From Paralvinella palmiformis (lineage: Eukaryota > Annelida > Polychaeta > Terebellida > Alvinellidae): 64,000 nucleotides of DNA. The stretch lies in assembly GCA_025642065.1 (NCBI GenBank), contig JAODUP010001045.1, forward strand, positions 1-64,000, in the 5' to 3' direction. Each line of letters opens with the position of its first letter. Within the stretch, counting starts at the first letter, position 1. Below, one piece after another: positions 11,061 through 24,312 of this stretch. Both the position numbers and the translations under genes were made by a program. The notes below the pieces were generated by a model. That model was not told where the DNA came from. It did not search any database and saw nothing but the letters and a program-made list of their open reading frames with translations.

Positions 11061-14000
11061 CTGGAATGAGGAATACATTGATGAATGGAGCTAGTAAAAC
11101 ACACACACACACACACAACAGAACAGACAGACAGAGAGAGAGAGAGAGAAAAATCTGCAAGTATTTATTTTCTCTTGGTTATTAATTCTTCATTGATACC
11201 AAGTAATGCCGGATTTCTTACAATATATTTATATTTCAGTAACCGTGGCTGATGAGTTACCAGGTGATAGCTATACCGGTTCAAAACCACCAATCAACGA
11301 CCAATCTTTCATATGACCTTACTGAACCATCCGTATAATTGCTATAAAACTGCATCAAGCTGATTAGTTTTGTTTACCTGACCAAGAACAAGCCAGTGAC
11401 CAACAGGTCAGATCATAAAACACGAGTAAAACAGTAATCACTGATGAAACTCGAATCCATTAATGAACATTTTCCTGAATGATAGAGTGTTAGACGCATC
11501 CTTCATTATAACAAACACCATATTGAGCATGAGTGAGTGAGTCAGTCAGTCAGTCGGTCGGTGGAGTTTAAGGAGATATGTTACAAAAAGGCGATTTAGC
11601 ACCAACTCCTTTTACTACTTCCCTTCTGTCGCATGCTAAAAGATACAGCGGACCATTTTAAATTCAGCTTGTTGCTCACACCATTCACAACAGAAGGCTA
11701 CTGAAGTAAAGGCGCTTGATAAAATAAGACATGTTGTAAAACAACCACTAAAGTCATGAGACAATTTTATAATGCGAAAACTGTATCATCAAACGGCCTA
11801 GAATACACAATTCCGAATTTAAGCATTTGATGTCTGAAAATATTGGCACCGTAAACGTAGGAATGCCCCCAAAATATGTGGATATATGCTTTATATATGA
11901 TAAATATGTGATATAAGCAAGTTTGTGTTACTAGTTTTTGTTTGTTTAAGTTACTATTATAATGAAGGCAGTGTACAAAATGCTAGTGAATAAGTACCAA
12001 TATTATTATATCGACTTTTATTCTTGTTATTATTATTTTCGTGCCAACCGGCCTGAACACCGTACAGAACCAAACTAGGCTACCACATGGCCTAATCCAA
12101 GATGGTGACAGTTATTTCAATGGTAAATCGGTCTTCAAGCCTAGAAATCTTGTAAATTTAAACTGATTAGAGAAACACATAAACAGTTCAAACTTTGTAG
12201 AGATCCATTTAAAATCGCCTAAACAAATTTGACTTATACAAGCGTCACATTTCATTGATTAGCAAAATGATAGAAATCACTGCTCACAATTCAGACAAGT
12301 TTGTTTATTAATTAGGGGGCAAAATCTGTATCAGCCCATCATATGCAGAGGGTGTACGTAATTATGGAAAAAATGGTGCCCAAGTCCAGCTGCAGATTTC
12401 TTGTGTCTAACTGTTTTCTTTTATCACCTTTAATTACCAAAATAATCAAAAAGATCAAGGTGTGAACATAAATAAACTGCAGTACAAATTCGCAAAAATT
12501 TTGACTTATACAAGCATCATATTTCATTGATTAGCGAAATGATAGAAATCACTGCTCACAATTGAGACAAGTTTGTTTATTAATTAGGGGCAAAATCTGT
12601 ATCAGCCCATCATATGCAGAGGGTGTACGTAATTATGGAAAAAATGGTGCCCAAGTACAGCTGCAGATTTTCCCGATTTCTCCTGCACGTATACACCAAA
12701 ACTAGGTTTTCCCAGACATTTTTCTGGTCACCAAGGGGTGCACATTATACAAGAGTGCGCGTTATACACGGAAGATTACGGTAACTAGTATAATATTGAA
12801 AGTTTTTATACAAGTTATGACATCCAACAGTGCCAATATTATATCTCCTTTAGTCTACTGATGAGCCATTCAACCTCTGAATATCATGGCCTAGTGGTAG
12901 AGTGATGAGCTGTAAATTTGGAGAACTCCAGTTCAAATCCACCAACTGCCCTTTGACTGACTGACTCACTGACCTGGTGTGTGTGTGCAGGCATAACCTT
13001 TGAGCCATTCTGCATATAAACTGGTCATTTATTAGTAAAAGGATCAGCTGAAATTTCTTCGTTCTGACATATTACTTCAAATTATAAGCTTTGTGGTGCT
13101 CTACCAATCAGGCTGCATTTGTAAGCAATGACAGCCCACTCCTTCAAAACCACACACTGTGCAATACAGTTATGGAATAGTAAGTTATCCAAGATGCCAT
13201 ATGCTGGACCGTCCAGTATCACTGTAATAACTGCTACTCAGAATTATTAAAAAGGGCAGCTGGTGGTCATTTAGACAAGCATTCAGATGATGAATCAATG
13301 TCTGATGGGGAAACTGACTCAAAGGGGATGGATTGATTGATTGACTGCGTTGACAATCTGTCTACTGAGTTTAATATTCAGCCAAGAATGATTAAGTTAT
13401 AACTGATTAAGTCGGGGCACTGAAAATATTTTTGCTGCCAAAGATTTAGTAAGACTCGTATGATGTTAGCTGCTGGACTGTTTGCTTATTTCAAACCCTG
13501 TACACACATGCCATCCATTAACCAGTCATATAAGTGCTACTCGTATCACATAAAACCATAAACCATCGCCATTATAAATTAATGTGCTGTCACCCTCCAT
13601 ACACTATTATAACATACATTATCAGTGACCAGGATGTGAATGCCTGAAGGGCCCTGGACGTGGATCTCCTGTATCTGTTCAGGTAGGATGCTGAAAGATG
13701 CAGCCAACTTCTCCTTCAAATGTTTCAAGGTCAAGTACTCCAGGTACACGGCGTGGTATACTGAAAAGCAGATTAATATAATAATCATTCGTCATGTGTG
13801 CATGAGCAGTACGTATTAATAAGACCATCTCTTCGGACTGAGACATTGGAGTCTTTTCTCTGTGTTTGTGTGAGTTCATTAGTGAGCGACTGAGTGCCTA
13901 GTTTTGCACTGGCATTGGTCACACATCGGACAACGGATGAGAGGAAACGTTTTGGGAAAACACAATCAAGAGGTATCACTGGAATTTGAACCAGAACCCG

Positions 14001-17000
14001 TGGCTTTGTGGCATAACACTCTATTCAGTCCACAAACTAAGTGCCCCACTCCATTTGTGTGTGTGTGTGTAGAAAACATTTCAAATGAAAATTTTACAAA
14101 CTGATTTAACCTCGTACATAGATGAAACATTTGAAAGGGCAGTAGTCAGCTTGTAGTAAAATGAACGGAATGTCGCATAGACGATAAAATAAAAATCCAG
14201 GCTTAATCTATACAGGACAGTAATAATTCAGATGAATTCTTAAACAAATTAACCCCACAGAGTCACAAATAAGTCACAGTTCAATCAAAGTTTCTTTAAA
14301 TCATCATTTCTGACAGTCTATTCACCAATAATGGCATCATCTATTTGATGACATTTGAAAAACCAGAATGATCGAGACAAATCTCTCAGATTCTTACGTT
14401 GTTAGGGAACCCTTTGTCAATCTATTCATATGTGGACTTTTCTAGGTCGAGGTAAATTTAATATATAATAATAATGCATGTTTGTATAGTGCCAGAACCA
14501 GGTAACCCTGTTATGAGGTGCTGTACAGTATTATTATCCCTGACTCAGACCTGTTTCCACCCAGCACATATCTCAACTCCCAAGGGAGCATACAATGCAT
14601 GCTGCCATTATAGGCGCAAAGCGTTACTCAAACACACAGCCATCGCGTCCTGTCAGGTACTTATTTTTATGGATGAGTAAAACAGTCGCCAAATGACAAC
14701 ATTGCAACTCACGGATCCTCGAACCTGCAACCTTTCGGCTACGAGTCCTACGCTCTGCGCTATCACGGCTCGAAATTTACTGACGATAGCAAAATGCTAC
14801 AAAAAGTCTTACTTCAGATATTTAATAATTAACTTCTTATAGATAGCGTATTTCAATGGGAAAGGATATAATTGCAAAAAGATAGCCCGTTGTCGAACAA
14901 CACCAACAGCCATAAGTTACCATACGTTCTCTATAATTTTAAGCTTCAACATTTCTCTTTATCCATTTATTGTATAGGCTCAGTGCCAACAAAATTGTTT
15001 TCTATGTAGTTTTAGGCATCAATTAATTTTATATGCAATCAATGTTGACTTCATATTAGACATAAGCATAACTGGGATTTGCTCACTGTCAACTATATCA
15101 GTACATGTAGATTTGCATAATTTGCTTAAGCACTATAAATGTGGATTCATATCGTATTAACATGTGGTGATGATTGTCACCCAGGTTCCAATTTGACTCA
15201 CCAGATGGCAGTGTCCACTGGTGAAAATACGTTTGTCATTTTCGTCATGTTTCGAAACAAAGAAGATATCTTGTGGATTATTTTTGGATGGCGTCCACAT
15301 AACAAAGTTAATGGCTCGCTGTGTTGTAAGCCTCTAAGCTATGTGATCAAATTGGAGTGTTGCCTAAGTCTGTGGGATGTTCCATCAGATCGGATCATTT
15401 CTACGGGGATCAACCACTTGGTAAATGAGGCAAAACAAAGAACTCACTCACTAAGTCACTTGGTCATTAATTGTTTTTGGAGGTGAAGCAAAATTAAAAC
15501 AGCACAGAACTATGAACTAAGGCCAGCATTTTCCTGTTAATACACATGGTGTTCCTAGGAAATGCCCGATTAAGAAAACATTCCCAGAATTAATGATCAA
15601 TTTTATTGAAATGTTTGCAATTATTTCAAAAGACACTAACTACCTCCTTTCCGGGAGAGTTCCAGTGTTCGTGTACGCTGTTTTTTCGTATAGTACAACT
15701 CAGCTTCGTGATCAGACTCCTCGGCTTCTCTATACTGTCGTTTCCATCTCTGATGGCCACCACTGCTGTTACATCCTATAGACCTTTTACTACTCAAAGG
15801 TTGATTATTGGTCAGCTCGCTGTGTGCCGCATCACCCTCATCGTGACTGCAACCGCCAGGTGGGATGTTGGATGTTTCGGCTTTTGAGTCAACGAATACA
15901 TCTTTTTTGACATCGTTTTCTTTCACTTTATGCTTGATGCTGCTGCCTTCACACTGTGACTTTTCCCTGACTGGTGACGCAGATTTGACCTGAGCTTTCT
16001 TTACATCCTGAGTGGTGGCCTGGGCGACGACGTCTCCGGCATCGCCATCTGGAGAGTTCTGCTGCTTTGGAGTGTTGCTGTGATTTGAAGTATCCGGAGA
16101 TATCTGGTCCTGTTTGTCTGCTGCTGCTATGTTGATTCCTGGAAAGATGCCAAAATAACGAACATGTCACATACTAATCAATTACATATGATGTACAGAA
16201 GCACGCACATACCCCAATAAATTCCCCGATACTCCTTAAACATGCGTCAAATTTTGAGATTCACAGACATTCATAATTTTAGATCAGGAAGATTCTATAC
16301 ACTCATAGCAAATGCCGAACTAAAAATGTTATTTGAACTAGTCAACTCTCATTTTTAAAATGACCTCTAAGTATAATCTCAGTCATGTAAAAAGATAAAT
16401 TAACTGACCCCCCCCCCCAATCAACCAGTCCAACACACCAATGTATGCTGATGCATATTAAGCGATGCTGTTCTACAAGTTAGCATTGTATAATTTACCA
16501 AATATTTGAAACAAATGGCTTGATTTTCCAATTAATATGTCATCACATAATGTGCTTAAAACAAATATGAAATATCAGTACATCACTTCCTACCAAGACG
16601 TCGTAAAATGCTCTAACTCTTTCTAATCATGGTGTAGATTGGAGTGAACTCATTGGTCTAATTCCATGTTTCTCAAAATGAATCTTAACCTGGCATGCCT
16701 TCTAATCTGATCTGATCAATATGTAACTACTGTCTTATGTCACCAATCTTAAACTGGTGGTTGTGGCAGTGGTATCCAAACTGATTCGTGTAACCTAATC
16801 TTTTTATATTTGTATGTTTCCATTAGCGACAACAGGAAGACAGCTTAATGCTATGTTGATCCTACAGTTCCATTATTTTTCACTTATTTTTAATATACAT
16901 ATTCATGATGAACTGTAAATAAACCACCTAGCCCAAGAGCAGTTAATCTGAGAGCAGTCTATAACAAGACATGTACACTACTGGTATAAGCCAGCAGATC

Positions 17001-20000
17001 CTGTAATACTCTAATAACTTTAATGGCAATTCTCTTTTTACAACAACATAATCAGAGACAATGTTAAACTTAAGTGTAAAGCTATCTTAGGCAGTATGGG
17101 ATTATCCAAGGAGGCTTTTTGAAGGATATTCCCATCCTATAGCAATAGAAACAAGCTTTTAGAAGTCTTTATGACAAATCTGTTTTCAAGATGTGCAGAC
17201 ACCAGGACAGGTTATATCTTCATTTATTTGCAGGATAAGCTTCTGACCTACGTTGATAGATGAAACAATAATTAAGAAATTTAGCTGTAAAAAAACTGAT
17301 TGCAAAATGATTCTATGATTTTTCTAAAACAGAAATAAAGTTAGTACAAAAATTACACTAATATAAATTGCTTATCTCCAATAAAATAACGGCATGCCAA
17401 CTGAACAGACGCAGGGACTTTTACTATTATTGGATAATAATGTTAATTACTATTGTATAACAACATGTAAGACCTGTAAATATTACAGAATAGAGCTATT
17501 ATTATTGGGGCAGGGCTGAACTTTTATTAAAAGAAGTAGGATCATAGTGCAGGACCTGAAAAATCAGTTGCCCGGATGCCCAGGGCAAGTATATTTTCAA
17601 GCCGGGCTAGTGCTCATTGCCAATCACTTACCCGTTAGGGCAAGTGCCTTTTTGAGACAAAAATTCACTAAATATGTGCGTACCCATGCCTGATGAGCAA
17701 ACCAATAAAACATCTTTTTTTTTTGGCTGCATACCTATACTTATTATCCATAATGCAAAGCTGGCTGTTATAGTGCCAGGTACACCTAAAGACAAGATTC
17801 CATACAATTATTGATTTGTCAATTTTTATTGCAAATACATGTTTGTACGTAGACAGGTGAAATATAGCAGATTTAAAAAGAAAATTTTGGATTAGGTGAA
17901 AATTTGGGCAAAACATTCCAAGTGCATTTCGAATCTACTTGCCCAGAGGCAACCGAATAGTGGATTGGCACAATGGTCTGACCTAGTTTTCTTGACCCCT
18001 CACAACGTTCAGCGGCACCCAAGCTAACAGCGAGCATGCAGCACTGAAGAAGCGAGAAGAACTGGAGCTCCTATATGCAACACAACACTTTCGAGGCTCT
18101 TTTAGGATGTACACCACGTGGATACATTTCCTTTCTATCAGATCTCTGCACAGGAAATGTGTCAGACAGAAAGATTACAATGAACTGTTGTTTTCTTGAC
18201 ATGAATGAGCTATTTCATAATTTCATGGCTGATTGTGGGTTCTGCATTAGAGTTGCTCTAGCTCTGAAGTTGGCCACTTTGAACATTCCACTATTCACGT
18301 CTAAGGGACGTTTGGCATCAAAAGGCGTGACAAAGACTCGGCGTACTGCTCAAGCATGTACACATGTGGAAAGGTGTATTGGACGCTTAAAATGTTTTAA
18401 AATCCTGTCTGGTGTAATACTGTTGAAACTAAAAAAGAGTGTGAATAACATCCTGTGTGTGTGTGCATGTTTGCGTAATGTCAATAATTATCTTGTTAAG
18501 TAATTCTTGCATTAAGATAATAAATATACAAGAAAACCTGAAATACTATTACAGCCTTTATTGCAACACAACACCAAGATGTCTTCGAACAAGGTGTGGA
18601 AATACAGGATTCATATACATTTTGACAACTCAGATTCCAGGACTTTCCAGGACCTTCCAATGTCAAATTCAAGGACCTTTTCAATGAATTCACAAACTTT
18701 TAACGTGCAAAGATACACCCATATTTCGGAAGAAGTGTAACAAATGAATTCCTGTATGCTTATGATTAGAAATATAGATCTATAGGTCCAAATTCCAGGA
18801 CTTTCAAGGACCTCTACAAAGCTGCTAAACTTACCTCTGGCTTGGAAAATGTACATGGTTAACTTTGGTCTAACCATCCTGCAATTGATAAAAAACATAA
18901 ACAATAACTAGATGTATTACAATTATAAGCGAGAGTTAAATACTAACACACTGAGCCTAATTACACACACATTTTAAACTAGTTTTCTCAATCTCTATGC
19001 AGTTTATGCAGTTTAAATAATATCTAAGCTAAATGTTTTAAACCAAATGTATTTCTTGTATATTTCTAGAATGTGCTGCACTGAATGAAACAGATTTGCC
19101 ACTTTTCCATTTGTTCTATGTTAAGAGTGATTAAACCTAATAATTATACAGTGGAAGGTGACGGAACAAAAAGTATTCAGGGACATGGTATGGTTAACTC
19201 ACTCCGATGCAGTGAATATCCTTATGGAAGCTGGCAATGGAGAATATTGTTATCACAGTTTGAATATTCAAATTGGAAACCTTTAAATATTTATTTTCTT
19301 GTTTAAAGCAATGAAGAAAAACTCCAATTTTCAATTATTATTTACACACACACACGGACACACACACACACACACACACCACTAGTTTTCATTAAATGTG
19401 GCAGTGAGAAGTGTGCTTAAGATGAATATAGCATAACAATTAATGTTTCAGTGTTTACTTTATGATAATTAAATATCACTACTTATCTATAAAATCATTT
19501 AGTACAGTTTATTTCTTGGTTATGTACTCATAGACTGAGACCAATATCAGTGTTGTATCACACTATTTGACCTATATGTATTTCACTGTCAAACAGAGGA
19601 AATGCTCTCATATGCCAAACACATACGGACAAAGGATTTATTTTCAGGTAAATTCCACAGGGTAGAATATAATTATATTCCACACACACACACACACACA
19701 CACACACACCAGACATGGGGTCAATTCCATTTTGTCAATTCCAATTCCACTCAATTCCATTTGGTCAATTCTAATTCCAATTCCACCTCAAATTTATCAA
19801 TTCCAATTCAATTCCAAAATTTTCAATTCCAATTCCAAAAAGTTCAATCCCAATTCCAAAATTTTCAATTCCAATTCCAATTTGGTACCTACTTGGAATA
19901 CAAACTCCCAGTAGTTTATATTCCAAGTAAGATTGTCATGGAAGAAATATTTCTGAGTTAAAAAATTTAACGGTAAATTAATTTGTGGATTTAATTTAAT

Positions 20001-20533
20001 TTTACCTGTTCTAAACATTGAATGGGGGGTAAATTCCTAAATAGCAACATCTGTATATAGATTACAGGCATGCTATGTGGTTAGCTAAACAGGTTAGCTA
20101 AAGAGGTATTATATCAAGTGGTGGATCATAGTCTTGGGTGAATCCCCATGTAAGAGTATATTTTCTAATCATCAAAGGTATGTTTGTATTCCACTGCCCA
20201 GTAGGATCTTGAAACGAATGTATTTGCTTAGCTCCGCCCAGCAGGGGTCAGACCCTGTATTTACTTTCACAACCCTGCTGGGTACTAAACCAATGACATA
20301 TGTTTATAAAATCTCTCAAATGGCTATTAAACAGTTAGGTCTGGGGACAAGCTATAGTAGTCACAGTTTGAGGAGAGGAGGGGCAACCTTTGGCTCCAGA
20401 TTGGTATTCCCGGTGAGATGATAAAATTAATTAATTCCTAAATAGCAATATCTCTAAATAGATTACGGGTATGCTATGTGGTGGTGTCACAGTGGCTAAA
20501 TGCTCACTTGGGGTGTCACAGTTGGTGTGCATA

Positions 20534-20569
<36 letters not shown>

Positions 20570-23500
20570 AACCAAAGCTCTGGATCATTATGGTTTCAAT
20601 ATATTGGTAACACCACATGTAAGGGTTAACATTGTAAAAATGGTATATTAATTTTTGGATTTAACTGTTTTGTAGGAAACTTCAAATTCAAAATTTCTTA
20701 ATTCCAAAATCAAGATTTCTCACTTCCAATTCAAAATTTCTTAATTCCAATTTTTTTTAAATAATCAATTCCAATTCCAGAAATGACCATCAATTCCAAT
20801 TCCGGAATTGAATTGACCCCATGTCTGACACACACATCCACAATTTACTGGGATCTAGAAAAAGATTAACTATTTTGTTTAGTGGCAGCCTTGGTCATAC
20901 CCGAGACATGTTACTTAGCTGCGTCTGTCTAAGGAAAAGATGACCAAAGGCCATTTATTGAAAGATGAAACATCCCAGAGACAGGGAACTATGAGATAAC
21001 GCCAAGCATCAAGACATAACACTAAGTTATAGTGAGAGTGAGGTCAGTTTTTCTATCAGCAGGGAATTGAGACTGTCATGTAGGATTAAGGTAGACATTT
21101 AAAAAAATACCATCTATATTCACCATATACTACAACAACATGTCAGCACACTGTATAAGGTTTGTCACCCGGTTTAATACAAGAAATATTTCCATCCCTT
21201 ACCTAGACTGTAAGGCATTGTTCAGTCTTATACCATCAGCTAGACCACAAATCTGTATGAGATCTTCACGAGATAAGCGCAATAAATCAGCTCCTGACAA
21301 AAGAATTATGACATACGGTTAATAATCTCATGCTGTTTAGTAGTAACTTGACTTTCTCAAAATACATCCAGAAAAGTGTCGGAACAGATTTTGTCAACTA
21401 CCTGGGAAATATATTTAAGTTTTTTAAAGTGTTCTTATTAATTACTCATTACTATAATCGTAATATTGCATGTACACCTTGCAATAGTATTATAACATGA
21501 TATATATTTTAATATCTGTATTTAGAAACTTACCATTTTCATTTTACAAAACACATTTGAAAATGCTTCTATCGAAATGTGCACCATAAACATATAAATC
21601 AGTATAACTGTTAGCTACTAAATGTATTGACAAGTACAGCTTGTTTAATCACAGCTGTATCTAAAACTGATCCCATTAGTCCATTAGACTAATGTTACAA
21701 CAAATTAAACTGATTAACCGAAAATGAAACACGAGATGCGATATCGAGGAATGTTGTGCTGCGGAAATCTACAGGAGTACACATGAAAGGTCCACGAAAC
21801 TTTAGTCATACCATAATGAAATATAGGATTTTGATTTAAATGATCGTGAACTGACATGGCACTAACTATTCAGTTAACAACATAGACATTCAAGACCAAA
21901 ACTTTAAACTGGGATTCCACTTCTAGACCCCACGGTTATAGACAAATGCTAAAGAACACAGGTGTTCTATTGTGTAGAAAGGATCTGATTGGTCACTGAC
22001 CTGAAAAACTCTGGAATACTTTGGTGAAAGCAGAAAATCGGTGGCTGATCAACCACTGAGTCACCTGCTGAGATGTCGCTTTGGGAGACAGTGGCTCTAC
22101 CTGTACCTGGAACATCACAGAGCAGCATCAGTTTTGCATCATTACCATTATCCACCTCTCTCCCCCTTCTTTCTCTTTCTCTCTGTCACACATACATACA
22201 CACACACAAAATCTTGATACAAATGATAATTACCTTTTCTGCTACAGAATCTGTAGTGTTTGATGCTAATGTCTGAGTAGATTGATGAGATCTGTAAACG
22301 AAAAGATAACATGACATAATTACTAACATTGAAAATAAAAAGATGGAAATTAATTAAAGTCAACAGACCACCAGAAAGCTGATTACTATATATACTTGTG
22401 TATAAGATGAGGGTTTAATCCTTGAAATAAATCCATTTTTCCCTACTCATATCACATACGAGTCAACCTGGGGGGGATAAACACGTCTGGTCTAGTGAGC
22501 GCTAATAGGCAGAGTATGTTTTTGTTACAGTTAGATTAACTCGCATTTCTACTAAACAGTTCAATTTAATTCACAATTATCAGCGACAGTTTTGTATTTT
22601 AATTTCTTTCAGTCGCTGTTTTAAGAACATAAAGCAGTAAGGACCGGCAATAATTAACAATTTCAGCTTGATTAGCTGTCTTCGTAGTTAGTTTTATGTA
22701 TAAATATTGCTGTCTTTGGCAGTCAAAGCAGCACTAATATGGATATCAAGACAGACCTCTCCATGAAAGAGTCATCATCCACCCGGACTCTATGGTAGCA
22801 CTAACCATAATCACCATAGCCAATTTCCACACCTATCCCGAAATCATCACAGAAATATACACCACGGCATCAACCCTCAAACAGCGTCGAATCCAAGTAA
22901 TACTCCACTGGGTTCCACATTAACCTTGAAGGCAACGACTGAGCTGATAAACTAGCAAACAAAGCCACAAGCCTAGACGTCATCGAATATGCCGAACATA
23001 CCCCAGGCACAATCAACTATCTTGTTGACAGATTAATCTCTAATCGACTGGAATCGATCTACACAGACTACACTTCAGCATCAAATGATTGGTATCAGAA
23101 GACCACTGTAGTTGGACATAATATCCTCAACAACAGATTGGTCAACACGCAACTAAGAAGACTACGTTTCTGGACTTACACAAGAAACCTCACCGGCCTG
23201 ACACCCCTAACACTATGCCAGCACTGTCAACAAGTGTACAACCCGGTACATTATCTGCTCAACTGCCCAGCCTACCCGAAGTACCGAAGAATACTTAAAG
23301 GTCATCTTCACCCGTAAGACTACAAACTTCCAGACCACCAACTAGCAGCATTGCTCATAAGGAAATCAACATTCCTACCAGACATCATAACTCCACTTCT
23401 CCAGAAAGATCCCTACACATACCAAGGACAGATCAGACCGCCCCTATGGACTAGTGGATAAGAGCTTGGGCCCCCGTACCCATAATCCATGCTGTTCAGG

Positions 23501-24274
23501 AGGCCGGAGGTTTGGATCCCGGCCGCGACATTATAGTAGCAGGAATTTTAGTCCAACCAGGCAACTGGTAAGGTTTTTTCTCCTCCAAACGTGACTTTTC
23601 TAGTAAACTGAGGTAAACAACTCCCAGTTCGCCCATTGTCATAATAACAGAAGTCAACACCAGGTGGCTGTGCCCAATAGGAGACAGCCAGGGGTCTCTA
23701 CCCCAAACTTCAACAATAAAAATAACGCTGTGAAATCACTTCTAAATACACGTATACCTATGACTAGTTCGGTGTGATAATTTCAACATGCCAGGTCAAA
23801 AAAGAAAACACCATTTTTCCGAAAATAACACATTTTAAATTGTGCCTGGTCTTATAATCAAGTTAGGCAGTTTCCCGCGATACTGAGTGATATACTGACT
23901 CCATCTTATATATGAGATAGACTTATACACAAGTATATATGGTAAATGTTTAACCAGGCAGCTGGTTAAGATGGAGGTGGTGATCACAGTGTTACAAGAC
24001 ACTACTAGATGAAACACGAGTCATATCTAGATGATGTTGAGTAATACTGATGAGGGCTGCTGATGCCCATAATTCAGCAACAAGATTATGGCATATGAAA
24101 TTCAAAGAGGAATTGGTACAGCTTCAGTTATGGTAATTTGGACAATTTTCAGACTTTATCATAGAAGGCTACCTGAGGGTAGAACTCCAGGAAAGAATAT
24201 ATCATTACAGAATGTTCTCTCAATATTTGACTTTATTCTGATACTATTAGCTAGTATTCTCAGCCAATGGCTGA

Positions 24275-24312
<38 letters not shown>

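Larger units (their letters stand above)
11061..13617 (-). other. CP2 intron 15
   Basis: Intron holding (AC)n, a direct duplication (12228-12398 and 12502-12672), a tRNA-derived SINE (12884-13040) and pogo-like end words such as GCGTTATACACGGAAG (12753-12768). No other exon is seen. Confidence 0.6.
19710..20827. mobile_element. hAT-type palindromic MITE, copy 1, split by an insert
   Basis: Terminal inverted repeats CAGACATGGGGTCAATTC (left) and its reverse complement end this 1118-bp copy. It is flanked by ACACACAC on both sides (19702-19709, 20828-20835), an apparent 8-bp target duplication inside a (CA)n tract, so the repeat itself weakens that evidence. The arms are made of AATTCC-rich imperfect repeats. 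About 630 bp in the middle (20009-20636) is foreign to the family and carries a tyrosine-recombinase fragment. It lies in CP2 intron 12. Confidence 0.75.
22385..23945. mobile_element. Composite element with pogo-like terminal inverted repeats
   Basis: The left end reads TACTATATATACTTGTGTAT (from 22385). The right end (23924-23943) carries its inverse, ACTTATACACAAGTATATAT. Between them lie non-coding sequence, an RNase H-LINE remnant (22780-23450) and a SINE (23451-23715). The ends match those near 6259-6279 and 31107-31125. No transposase is left, so this is a non-autonomous or heavily nested copy in CP2 intron 9. Confidence 0.5.

Noticed and set aside
12884..12960. Possible true tRNA gene
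   Set aside because: Box A and B are present, but the cloverleaf stems do not close and a repeat body follows; treated as a SINE head. The same holds for 14700-14785, 23451-23525, 33640-33720 and 46620-46700.
15139..15486. 115-codon open frame on the plus strand
   Set aside because: No recognised domain, antisense inside a CP2 intron, no splice-linked neighbour; length is possible by chance in 64 kb.
19602..20018. Open frames rich in NSNS/QFQF and LELE on both strands
   Set aside because: They arise from the AATTCC-repeat arms of the MITE; no start context, codon bias or homologue.
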